In this document: piece by piece, positions 25,112 through 32,577 of the stretch
Layout of the letters: the number at the start of each line of letters is the position of its first letter
How positions within the stretch are numbered: position 1 is the first letter of the stretch
NCBI RefSeq assembly: GCF_004005945.1
Contig: NZ_SACS01000010.1
Span: 1 to 64,000, forward strand
Reading direction: 5' to 3'
Origin: Rheinheimera riviphila
GTDB taxonomy: Bacteria; Pseudomonadota; Gammaproteobacteria; Enterobacterales; Alteromonadaceae
DNA length: 64,000 nucleotides
The notes under the pieces: generated by a model
What the model saw: the letters and a program-made list of their open reading frames with translations, nothing else
What the model was told of the DNA's origin: nothing
The model's database searches: none
Program-made: the position numbers and the translations under genes

Positions 25112-25588
25112 GTTGAATTTTTCTTCTAGTTAGAATGTTTGCCGATAGCTCTTGCTCTTAGTCCCCGTAAAGCGAGCCGCTTTAAAATCGACGGTTTGAG
25201 GTTTTAAGCCGACAACTGTCTGAGCGGTTCGACGGTAGCGAACCGCGAGTTTTGTCGGCGCCTCAAACTGTTGATTTTATTGCGGGCTTTCGAGCGATCC
25301 GGGGTCGCCTTTTCTTTGGTATCTTTCTTTTGGCGAAGCAAAAGAAAGATACTCGCCATAGGCGAAACCTATGCAACAAGGGCGTTGCTCACAAACCTCG
25401 CCGTAGGCGAAACCTATGCAACAAGGCTGTTGCCAAAACAACAAGCTTTGTGCGAAACCATCTAAGAAAACACTCTTCTAGTTCCCGAAGTTCATCTTAT
25501 TGGCAGTCGCCAAATCCAAAGCCATCAGTTGTCGCTCATCCAGCATCAGCGTATGCTTTACACGTCATACATGTCTTGCGGAGGCTTT
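25112..25588. other. Intergenic region holding the right structured repeat
   Basis: Contains R2 (25161-25367), a tandem duplication of its end (to about 25436), and the upstream region of the toxin-antitoxin pair with the inverted repeat GTATG (25551-25555)/CATAC (25566-25570) 19 bp before the antitoxin ATG. No gene recognised. Confidence 0.6.
25161..25436 (+). repeat. Structured repeat R2 with tandemly duplicated end
   Basis: Starts with GTCCCCGTAAAGCGAGCC (25161-25178). GCCGACAA (25208-25215) pairs with TTGTCGGC (25252-25259), and inside it GCGGTTCG (25224-25231) pairs with CGAACCGC (25239-25246). The GAGCGATCCGGGGTCGCC block and the TATCTTTCTTTT/AAAAGAAAGATA hairpin follow. The closing hairpin CATAGG-CGAAA-CCTATG is repeated with a 45-bp period (25352 and 25397). 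Confidence 0.85.
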
Positions 25589-25801
25589 ATGTTATCGCTT
25601 CGATTAAGTACTGAAATTGAAGAACGACTGGCCAAACTGGCTGATTCCACTGGTCGCACTAAGTCCTTTTATGCCAAGGAAGCGATTTTGCGCTATCTGG
25701 ATGAAATGGAAGATACCTATATCGCTCTAAGCCGCCTGGAACAACCGGGTAAACGTATCAGCATGGATGCCGTGGAGCGCGAGCTTGGTCTGGACGATTG
25801 A
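25589..25801 (+). CDS. RelB-type antitoxin (ribbon-helix-helix)
   Basis: A 70-residue protein starting MLSLRLSTEIEERLAKLA, a ribbon-helix-helix DNA-binding fold, followed by the acidic helix (YLDEMEDTYIALSRLE) that wraps the toxin in RelB/StbD-like antitoxins. GGAGG lies seven bases before ATG 25589. The toxin gene overlaps its 3' end. It probably represses the operon, with the palindrome at 25551-25570 as a candidate operator. Confidence 0.92.
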   Translation: MLSLRLSTEIEERLAKLADSTGRTKSFYAKEAILRYLDEMEDTYIALSRLEQPGKRISMDAVERELGLDD

Positions 25802-26051
25802 GTGGGACGAGCGGGCTGTCAAAGAGTTAAAGAAACTCGATAAGCAAATACAGCGGGATATTCTCCATTACCTGAAAAGTCGTATTGCAACAGATGAATC
25901 TCCACGCAGATTCGGTAAAGCTTTATTAGGCGATAAGGTAGGGCTGTGGCGCTATCGGGTGAAAGACTACCGCATAATCTGCCTGATTGAAGACGGCAAC
26001 TTGGTGGTGCTAGTGCTGAAAACCAGCCACCGCAAAGAGGTCTACGATTAA
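25785..26051 (+). CDS. RelE/ParE-superfamily toxin
   Basis: About 88 residues from TTG 25785 (VWTIEWDERAVKELKKLDK) with the RelE core: GLWRYRVKDYRIIC and the C-terminal SHRKEVYD. Members of this family cleave mRNA on the ribosome. TTG 25785 gives the family's usual M-x-WTI start and has GGAG eight bases upstream; the ATG at 25767 lacks a ribosome-binding site. The gene overlaps the antitoxin gene by 17 bases. The pair lies between structured repeats R2 and R3. Confidence 0.9.
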   Translation: MVWTIEWDERAVKELKKLDKQIQRDILHYLKSRIATDESPRRFGKALLGDKVGLWRYRVKDYRIICLIEDGNLVVLVLKTSHRKEVYD

Positions 26052-26088
26052 AAGTCAGTCTTTCAGGCAAAATGTGCTTTTGCTTTTG

Positions 26089-26280
26089 GTCCCCGTAAAG
26101 CGGGCTTTCGAGCGATCCGGGGTCGCCTTTTCTTTGGTATCTTTCTTTTATTCGCCACATCCATGTGGCTCACCCCTTCGGGGCCAGCTAAAGCTGTTCA
26201 ACATTGCTCCTGCAATGTTGTGGCGAAGCAAAAGAAAGATACTCGCCATCGGCGAAACCGATGCAACAAGGGCGTTGCAA
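26089..26280 (+). repeat. Structured repeat R3, deleted and interrupted
   Basis: Begins with GTCCCCGTAAAGCG, then jumps directly to GGGCTTTCGAGCGATCC, so the covarying three-tier stem present in R1/R2 is missing. The TATCTTTCTTTT/AAAAGAAAGATA hairpin is split at its tip by the four-hairpin element 26154-26220. The closing hairpin reads CATCGG-CGAAA-CCGATG (26247-26263), a base-paired change from CATAGG/CCTATG in R2. Confidence 0.85.
26154..26220. repeat. Four-hairpin structured element, copy 2
   Basis: GCCACAT-CC-ATGTGGC (26154-26169), CCCC-TTC-GGGG (26173-26183), CAGCT-AA-AGCTG (26185-26196) and CAACATTGC-TCCT-GCAATGTTG (26199-26220). Order, spacing and loops match the copy next to tRNA-Arg (105-175), while hairpins 1, 2 and 4 have exchanged base pairs. 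Confidence 0.75.
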
Positions 26281-26342
26281 AAAAACTCACCAACGGCGTT
26301 ATGCAAAAAAGGCCAATCTGATGGCCAAATCAGCAAAACCGC

Positions 26343-27647
26343 CTATTTGCGTCCAAATATAACGAACGCCAAAGCCACAAACGCCAAAATAAAACAATAA
26401 TAACTCTGCGTCACCACATCCCATGGCGATAAGCCAAAGCTCGCGCCGAGCAATAACGCCTGTGCGCCATAAGGCACCAAGCCCTGGCTGATACAGGAGA
26501 AAATATCCAGCAGGCTGGCGCTGCGTTTTGGGCTGATATTGTGATGTTCGGCTAAGTCTTTACTGACGTCGGCGGCTATCACAATGGCGACGGTGTTATT
26601 GGCGATACAAAGATTGCTGATAAACACCAAAGCAGCGATGGCCAGTTGTTGGGCTTTGTTGCCAGCCAGCGCTAATTTGTTCGCTGCAGCGGCGATATGG
26701 CCTGCAATCCAGGCCAGGCCGCCTTGTTGTTTGACGAATTCGCCTAACGCGCCGACAAACATCGATAACAGGAAAATTTCCTGCATGCTGCCAAAGCCTT
26801 TAAAAATATCTTTGCCCAGATTGGCAACCTGATAATCCGCGAACAGCACGCCCTGCAATGCCGCAAGCACAATCCCCAGCAATAACACCGCAAATACGTT
26901 CATTCCGGCCAGCGCCAAAATTAAAATAGCGGCGTAAGGCAACACTCCGGTCCAGCTGAAATCTTTGACGCTGACCACAGTATCGGTGGTCGCCAGACTG
27001 GCAAACAGGATCAGAGTCAATAGCGCAGCAGGCATCGCAATTTTAAAGTTTTCGCGAAATTTATCTTTCATTTCAGCACCCTGAGTACGGGTTGCTGCAA
27101 TAGTGGTATCCGAGATAATCGACAGATTGTCGCCAAACATCGCGCCACTGAGCAGCGCGCCTGCCACTAATGCCGGTTCAATACCGGCTTGTTGTGACAC
27201 GCCAACCGCAATCGGCGCCAGCGCGCCAATGGTGCCCATCGAGGTACCCATCGCTGTAGCGACAATCGCAGAAATTAAAAAGATCCCGGGGAGCAGCAGA
27301 CTCGCCGGCACCAGGCTTAAACCGGCATTCACCACGGCATCAACACCACCGGTGGCTTGTGCGACCGTGGCAAAAGCGCCGGCCAGCAGGTAAATAATAC
27401 ACATGGTGATGATATTGCTATTACCAGCACCTTTAATCAGTAAATCAATGCTTTGCGTCAGTGGCGCCCGGTTGAGCCATACGGCCAGCACTAAGGCCGG
27501 AATAATGGCTACCGGCCCTGGTAACTGATAAAAAGCATAAGCCACGCCCTGACTTTGCAGGTACAGGCCAGTGCCCAAAAACAACAATACAAACAGCAAT
27601 AACGGCAATAACGACAGTTTTGCCTGCTGTTGGTTAACTACATTCAT
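26343..27647 (-). CDS. NhaC-family Na+/H+ antiporter
   Basis: A 434-residue inner-membrane protein with about ten or more hydrophobic helices and family segments such as ATAMGTSMGTIGALAPIAVG, GAMFGDNLSIISDTTIAA and a C-terminal copy of the inverted repeat (CIANNTVAIVIAADVS). NhaC proteins exchange protons for sodium or, in some branches, malate or lactate. GGAG lies about eight bases before the ATG. It is a single gene, with the repeat island directly downstream. Confidence 0.9.
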   Translation of the reverse strand: MNVVNQQQAKLSLLPLLLFVLLFLGTGLYLQSQGVAYAFYQLPGPVAIIPALVLAVWLNRAPLTQSIDLLIKGAGNSNIITMCIIYLLAGAFATVAQATGGVDAVVNAGLSLVPASLLLPGIFLISAIVATAMGTSMGTIGALAPIAVGVSQQAGIEPALVAGALLSGAMFGDNLSIISDTTIAATRTQGAEMKDKFRENFKIAMPAALLTLILFASLATTDTVVSVKDFSWTGVLPYAAILILALAGMNVFAVLLLGIVLAALQGVLFADYQVANLGKDIFKGFGSMQEIFLLSMFVGALGEFVKQQGGLAWIAGHIAAAANKLALAGNKAQQLAIAALVFISNLCIANNTVAIVIAADVSKDLAEHHNISPKRSASLLDIFSCISQGLVPYGAQALLLGASFGLSPWDVVTQSYYCFILAFVALAFVIFGRK

Positions 27648-28108
27648 TCAATCACTCCATCATAAATTCGGTATGCATGGCTTTACATTTATTATGCTGA
27701 TTTAGCGGCTTTGCATATAACGTTGCGGAATATAAAGACGTCCAGAAGTCCTGTCAAATAACTTTCCGTTATGACTTAGCAGTTATGACATCGCAGCTAT
27801 CAGCCAGCCGCCAATCATCTGCTATACCCAAAATCATTGAAGATTCGGGTAGGCGGCAACTGAGCGAATCCCCAGGAGCTTAGCTGTTCTAAGTGACTGG
27901 GGTGAGCGAAGGCGGCCAACAACCCCTAATCTTCAAGGATGACGGGTATATGCGTTACATTAGCAATTTACATAATACTGAGCCAAAGCGGTTGATTTTC
28001 TGTAATTGAACGCCATATTCAGAGCCAGTACCCGGCTGCCGGTTTGATCCAACAGCTTGCGGTAAAACGTAGTCAGGCCAGCCAATTACCTCAGCCAGCG
28101 GAGTCTTT
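27648..28108. other. Divergent region with ERIC element
   Basis: Holds the promoters of the divergent nhaC-like and yqhD-like genes, an ERIC-type repeat at 27823-27950, and a short direct repeat GTTATGAC (about 27767 and 27782). No gene seen. Confidence 0.6.
27823..27950. repeat. ERIC-type repeat (copy C)
   Basis: A 128-bp element. Its core (GAATCCCCAGGAGCTTAG and AAGTGACTGGGGTGAGCG) is the closest of the copies to the enterobacterial ERIC consensus. The outer arms are TATACCC/GGGTATA. The central stem CTTAG/CTAAG differs from the CATAG/CTATG of copy A but still pairs. Confidence 0.88.
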
Positions 28109-29263
28109 ATGTTTAACTTTTCTTATCAAAACCCTACCCGGATTGTGTTTGGCGAGGGTCAAATCAGCCAGTTGGCGACCTTAGTACCCAAAGGTGCCAA
28201 AGTTTTGCTTACCTACGGTGGTGGTTCGATTAAGCACAATGGCGTGTATCAGCAGGTGCTGCAAGCCTTGGCCGGTTTTGAAGTCGTTGAGTTTTCAGGG
28301 ATTGAGCCAAACCCATCTTTTGAAACTTTACTCAAAGCAGTTGAACTGGTGAAAGCCGAAAACATTACTTATTTGCTGCCGGTCGGTGGGGGCAGTGTGG
28401 TCGACGGCACCAAATTTATTGCCGCTGCGGCGCTGTTTGAAGGCGATCCGTGGGACATTCTGGCGAAAAAAGCGCCGGTAACCCAAGCGATGCCGTTAGG
28501 TTGTGTGTTAACACTGCCGGCCACCGGCACTGAAAGTAATGGCAACTCCGTCGTCACCCGTTACAGCACTCAGGAAAAATTGTCGTTTGCCAGCCCGCTG
28601 GTGTATCCGCAATTTGCAGTGTTGGATCCGACCGTCACCTTTAGTCTGCCGCCAAAACAAGTGGCCAACGGCGTAGTCGATGCCTTTGTGCATGTAATGG
28701 AACAATATATGACCTATCCGGTCAACGCTGCGGTGCAAGACCGGTTTGCCGAAGGTTTGCTGCTGACGTTAATCGAGCAAGGCCCACTAGCGCTCAAAGA
28801 TCCGCAAAATTATGATATTCGCGCCAACGTGATGTGGGCGGCAACGATGGCGCTGAATGGTCTGATCGGGCAGGGCGTGCCGCAAGATTGGGCCACCCAT
28901 ATGATTGGTCATGAACTGACAGCTTTATATGGCCTTGACCATGCACAGACACTGGCGATCGTATTACCGGCGCTGTTACAGCAACAACGTAGCCAGAAAC
29001 GTGCCAAGCTAATCCAATATGGCCAACGGGTGTTTAACCTGCAACATAGCGATGAAGAGCGGTTGATTGATGAAACCATCGCTCACACCCGCGCTTTCTT
29101 TGAACAGATGGGCGTGCCAACGCGGATGGCCGATTACGGCATCAAAGCCGATGCGGTGGATGCTTTGGTAGCGAAACTGGAACAGCACCGGATGTTTAAA
29201 CTTGGTGAGCATGGCGATATTACAATTGATGTGTCACGGCAAATTTTGACCGCCGCGCTTTAA
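28109..29263 (+). CDS. yqhD: Iron-type alcohol dehydrogenase/NADPH aldehyde reductase (YqhD-like)
   Basis: 384 residues that align closely with E. coli YqhD through memory of its sequence: NPTRIVFGEGQI at the N-terminus, the nucleotide-binding GGGSVVDGTKF, GVVDAFVHVMEQYMTYPVN and the metal-binding HMIGHELTALYGLDHAQTL. YqhD reduces short-chain and lipid-peroxidation aldehydes with NADPH. GGAG lies about seven bases before the ATG. It is monocistronic, ended by the hairpin at 29285-29313. Confidence 0.93.
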   Translation: MFNFSYQNPTRIVFGEGQISQLATLVPKGAKVLLTYGGGSIKHNGVYQQVLQALAGFEVVEFSGIEPNPSFETLLKAVELVKAENITYLLPVGGGSVVDGTKFIAAAALFEGDPWDILAKKAPVTQAMPLGCVLTLPATGTESNGNSVVTRYSTQEKLSFASPLVYPQFAVLDPTVTFSLPPKQVANGVVDAFVHVMEQYMTYPVNAAVQDRFAEGLLLTLIEQGPLALKDPQNYDIRANVMWAATMALNGLIGQGVPQDWATHMIGHELTALYGLDHAQTLAIVLPALLQQQRSQKRAKLIQYGQRVFNLQHSDEERLIDETIAHTRAFFEQMGVPTRMADYGIKADAVDALVAKLEQHRMFKLGEHGDITIDVSRQILTAAL

Positions 29264-29284
29264 TCGGTTTTGGTACTTCACAGC

Positions 29285-29315
29285 AAAAGCCCGGAGCAAA
29301 GTTCTGGGCTTTTTC
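29285..29315 (+). terminator. Terminator after the yqhD-like gene
   Basis: AAAAGCCC (29285-29292) pairs with GGGCTTTT (29306-29313), followed by T residues. Confidence 0.8.
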
Positions 29316-29389
29316 GTCAGGGCTGGTCAGCCCCTAGCCGCAGCGGGTATGATGTGCGCCATTTCTAAACATTCAACAGCGATTTGAAG

Positions 29390-30262
29390 ATGAGCGCATC
29401 TCAAACCCCAATTCTGGTGGTGCTTGCCGCAGGCATGGGCAGCCGCTTTGGTGGCGATAAACAACTGGCTGTGCTGGGCTCTACAGGCCGCACTCTATTG
29501 CACTTTAGTGTGCTGGATGCTTATGCCGCCGGTGTGCGAACCTTGGCATTGGTCGTTCGGGAAAACATTATTGCGGCGCTTCAACAACAGGTATTGCCGT
29601 ATTTTCCGTCAGATTTGACCGTGCAGCTGGTGCTGCAAAATCCTGCTGATTTGCCGGTTGCCGATGTGGATATTAGCCAGCGGCAAAAACCCTGGGGCAC
29701 CGCACATGCGCTGTGGTCAGCGAGACAATTTCTGGCGCAGCAGCCGTGTATTGTGATTAATGCCGACGACTATTACGGCCACACCGCGATGCAGCAATTG
29801 GTGCAGCATTTCGCCACGACCCAAGCCGAATGGGCAATGGTCGCCTTTCCACTGCTAAAAACTCTATCAGCCCATGGTGGGGTGAATCGTGGCATTTGTC
29901 AGGTCAATGCTGGGTATTTGCAAGCAGTGACAGAAATGATTCAGATTAAACAGCACGAGCAGCAATTTAGCGGTATTGATCTCAATGGTGATTCGATCGG
30001 ACTGGACGCAGCACAAGCGGTTTCGATGAATATCTGGGGATTTACCCCATCCATAGTGCCGGCGCTGGCGCAGGCGCTTTGTAGCTTTTTAGCTCAGCAG
30101 CCGGATCCCAAGGCAGAATGTTATTTGCCTGCAGTGGTCGACAGCAGCTTACAGCAAGGGCAAAAACTTCGGGTTTATTTGTCGCCGGACAGCTGGTTTG
30201 GGGTGACATATCCGGCTGATTTGGCCGAAATAGTCGAATACTTTCAGCAGCAAAGCTCCTGA
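29390..30262 (+). CDS. Sugar-1-phosphate nucleotidyltransferase
   Basis: About 290 residues. The N-terminal nucleotidyltransferase signature is LAAGMGSRFGGDKQ; the metal-binding acidic pair appears in VINADDYYG; WGTAHALW supplies the nucleotide/sugar contact region. It fits NTP:sugar-1-phosphate uridylyl/thymidylyltransferases. The next gene encodes an N-acetylhexosamine 1-kinase-like protein, so the two probably convert a free amino sugar into a nucleotide sugar. ATG 29390 is preferred over TTG 29384, although neither has a strong ribosome-binding site. The exact sugar and nucleotide are unknown. Confidence 0.85.
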   Translation: MSASQTPILVVLAAGMGSRFGGDKQLAVLGSTGRTLLHFSVLDAYAAGVRTLALVVRENIIAALQQQVLPYFPSDLTVQLVLQNPADLPVADVDISQRQKPWGTAHALWSARQFLAQQPCIVINADDYYGHTAMQQLVQHFATTQAEWAMVAFPLLKTLSAHGGVNRGICQVNAGYLQAVTEMIQIKQHEQQFSGIDLNGDSIGLDAAQAVSMNIWGFTPSIVPALAQALCSFLAQQPDPKAECYLPAVVDSSLQQGQKLRVYLSPDSWFGVTYPADLAEIVEYFQQQSS

Positions 30263-30337
30263 CAACCTTTAACTAAAGGTGGATTTTTGCCTTGAGCAAT
30301 CACTGTTTTTTCATTTTTAGCAGGCCGGATTTTTTAT

Positions 30338-31438
30338 ATGACGACAGAAAATGCAGTAACTTCAGCAGCAAATATCAAAGCGCATCCGCTGGTCACAGCT
30401 CAAGTGCTGGCGGACTATCAATTACCGGCAGACACCCATATCAAAGCTTTTGGCAACGGTCATATCAACAAAACCTTTTTATTAAGTGCTGCCGATAAAC
30501 GACTGATTTTGCAACAAATTAACACCTCAATTTTTCCGTCGGCGGCCGATCTGGTACAAAACGCGCTGAAAATTGAGCGGCACTTATTGGCGAAACAACA
30601 ACAAGGTTTATATCCGCTGCAAATCCTGCAGCAACAGGCCAAAGCCGATGGCAGTTATCTGGCGGGGGACGCTCAGGATTTAAGGGCACTGCAATTTATC
30701 GATCATGGTAGCAGTATCGAAGTGGTTGAATCGCCAGCCCAAGCTTTTGCCGCAGCATTCACTTTTGGCCAGTTTGCGGCGGCGCTGGCTGATTTTGACG
30801 CCAGCTCGCTGGTCACGGTATTACCGGATTTCCATAACCTCGGCATGCGTTTTTCCCAGCTGCAAGCTGCCATCGCCGCGAATAAAGCTGGCCGCCTGGC
30901 AGAGTGTCAGCCGCTGGTCGATTTTTGTCTGGCGCAACAAGGTTTGGTCGATGAGCTTGCCGCTTTATGCCCGGCCTTACCGCTACGCGTCTGCCATAAC
31001 GACACCAAAATCAATAACATGCTGTACTGCGCTGAGCAAGGTCGTGGCATTGCCGCCATCGATTTAGACACTTGCATGCCAGGCTATTGGCTGTTTGATT
31101 TTGGCGATATGGTGCGTACTTGTTGTTCACCTGAAGCCGAAGATTCATTAGATACTGATAAAGTGCGGATCCGGCCAGAAATTTTCAAAGCACTGGCTGA
31201 AGGTTATTTGCAAGGGCTCGCCGGGGTGATTACACCGGCCGAGCAGCAGTCATTGCTGCTTGGAGCCAAAGTGATGTGCCTGATGATTGGTATTCGCTTT
31301 TTAGCCGATCACCTGAATGGCGATGTCTATTTCGCTATTAAGCGCAGCGACCACAACCTGCAACGGGCGCAGAATCAGATCCGCTTGTATCAGGATTTAA
31401 TCGCGCAGCAACCGAAGCTTGCTTCATATTTAGACTGA
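30338..31438 (+). CDS. N-acetylhexosamine 1-kinase-like phosphotransferase
   Basis: A 366-residue APH-fold kinase that follows bifidobacterial NahK closely as I remember it: GNGHINKTFLL (nucleotide loop), LILQQINTSIFPS, the catalytic loop RVCHNDTKINNML, metal-binding IDLDTCMPGYWLFDFGD and the C-terminal FLADHLNGDVYFAIKRSDHN. NahK phosphorylates GlcNAc/GalNAc at C1. With the preceding nucleotidyltransferase (75 bp apart) it would make a two-step salvage route to UDP-amino sugars. Substrate identity is inference from similarity. Confidence 0.88.
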   Translation: MTTENAVTSAANIKAHPLVTAQVLADYQLPADTHIKAFGNGHINKTFLLSAADKRLILQQINTSIFPSAADLVQNALKIERHLLAKQQQGLYPLQILQQQAKADGSYLAGDAQDLRALQFIDHGSSIEVVESPAQAFAAAFTFGQFAAALADFDASSLVTVLPDFHNLGMRFSQLQAAIAANKAGRLAECQPLVDFCLAQQGLVDELAALCPALPLRVCHNDTKINNMLYCAEQGRGIAAIDLDTCMPGYWLFDFGDMVRTCCSPEAEDSLDTDKVRIRPEIFKALAEGYLQGLAGVITPAEQQSLLLGAKVMCLMIGIRFLADHLNGDVYFAIKRSDHNLQRAQNQIRLYQDLIAQQPKLASYLD

Positions 31439-31466
31439 GTAGCACCATTAGTAAAAAGGTAATCGC

Positions 31467-32315
31467 ATGACATCTATCGGAATTTTTGGTGCCAATGGCC
31501 GGATGGGCCGCGCGCTGGTGACAGTTGCCACTGAGTTGCAAGGCCGTGAGTTGCAAGGCAATGAAAAATCAGCACAAAAACTGCAACTGACCGCAGCCAC
31601 AGTGCGCGCCGGTTCTTCGCTGATTGGCGTGGATGCCGGAGAACTCGCCGGTTGTGGTAAAAATGGTCTGAAGCTCACAGAAACAGCACTTAGCTCGGTG
31701 CAGGCAGCTGAGGTCTGGATTGATTTCACCATGCCCGAAGCGATGCTGGCGCAGTTGGCGCTGGCCGTTGCCGCCAAAAAAGCCATGGTGATTGGCGTCA
31801 CCGGTTTGTCGGACGCGCAATATGCCCAAGTACAGGCAGCCAGCAAAATTATCCCAATTGTCTGGGCGCCCAATATGAGCGTGGGCGTGAATTTGTTGCT
31901 ACATCTGGTGCAAACCGCCGCCAGAGTGATGGGGCAGAGCGCCGATATCGAAATTATTGAAGCGCATCACCGTTTTAAAAAAGATGCGCCAAGCGGCACC
32001 GCGCTGGCGATTGGCACCAGTATCGCCAAAGCCATTGGTCGTGACTTAAACGAATGTGCGGTTTATGGCCGCGAAGGCATCACCGGTGAGCGCGACCAGC
32101 AGACCATTGGCTTTGCCACAGTGCGTGGTGGTGACATCATTGGCGACCACACGGCACTGTTTGCCGACCTTGGCGAACGGCTGGAAATCACGCATAAAGC
32201 GTCGAGCCGCAGTACCTTTGCCCAAGGTGCCATGCGTGCAGCATTGTGGTTGCAAAATAAGCAGCCCGGACTTTATTCTATGCAGCAAGTGCTGGGTTTA
32301 GCCGACTTAGCTTAG
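31467..32315 (+). CDS. dapB: 4-hydroxy-tetrahydrodipicolinate reductase
   Basis: 282 residues. The Rossmann motif [11 protein letters not shown] opens the protein, and the catalytic/substrate region is [17 protein letters not shown]. DapB reduces the dihydrodipicolinate precursor in the diaminopimelate/lysine pathway, which feeds peptidoglycan. AAGG lies about eight bases before the ATG. It is slightly longer than E. coli DapB (273) owing to a Q/E/K-rich insertion after the first helix. dapB followed by carAB is a common gammaproteobacterial order. Confidence 0.97.
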   Translation: MTSIGIFGANGRMGRALVTVATELQGRELQGNEKSAQKLQLTAATVRAGSSLIGVDAGELAGCGKNGLKLTETALSSVQAAEVWIDFTMPEAMLAQLALAVAAKKAMVIGVTGLSDAQYAQVQAASKIIPIVWAPNMSVGVNLLLHLVQTAARVMGQSADIEIIEAHHRFKKDAPSGTALAIGTSIAKAIGRDLNECAVYGREGITGERDQQTIGFATVRGGDIIGDHTALFADLGERLEITHKASSRSTFAQGAMRAALWLQNKQPGLYSMQQVLGLADLA

Positions 32316-32577
32316 GTTTTTGAGCAATTGTCTGCAAATTTGCTGCAAAACCGTTATTTTTATAATTTATCAAAAAAGGATTAGACCAAATCCAGCAAAT
32401 GGCCTAAAATACTGCGGTTTGCCTGAACGGTCTGCTGACGATGAACCACTGGTGAAAAAGTTACCAGCGTTTTAAAAGTCAACAGTATCGCGGCAATAAA
32501 GAGTACACAAATTTTGGTCAGAACGGGTTGTAAAACATTGTCAGTTTTCGCCCGTTTTTTGCTGTTTGGAGGTTACC
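32316..32577 (+). promoter_or_regulatory. carAB leader with promoter and terminator-like hairpin
   Basis: A TTGCTG/TATAAT-like pair with 15-bp spacing lies around 32340-32366. CTGGT/ACCAG form a hairpin near 32450-32466. AACGGG (32522-32527) and AAAAC (32532-32536) pair with GTTTT (32544-32548) and CCCGTT (32551-32556), followed by T residues to 32560. This terminator-like structure ends five bases before the carA ribosome-binding site, which fits attenuation or occlusion of carA. Confidence 0.55.

Larger units (their letters stand above)
26052..26342. other. Intergenic region holding repeat R3
   Basis: Almost wholly occupied by R3 and the hairpin element inserted in it, reaching within about 60 bp of the nhaC stop codon. 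No gene recognised. Confidence 0.6.

Noticed and set aside
25352..25436. Possible CRISPR array
   Set aside because: Only two units with a 45-bp period, no distinct spacers and no cas genes; it is a tandem copy of a hairpin.
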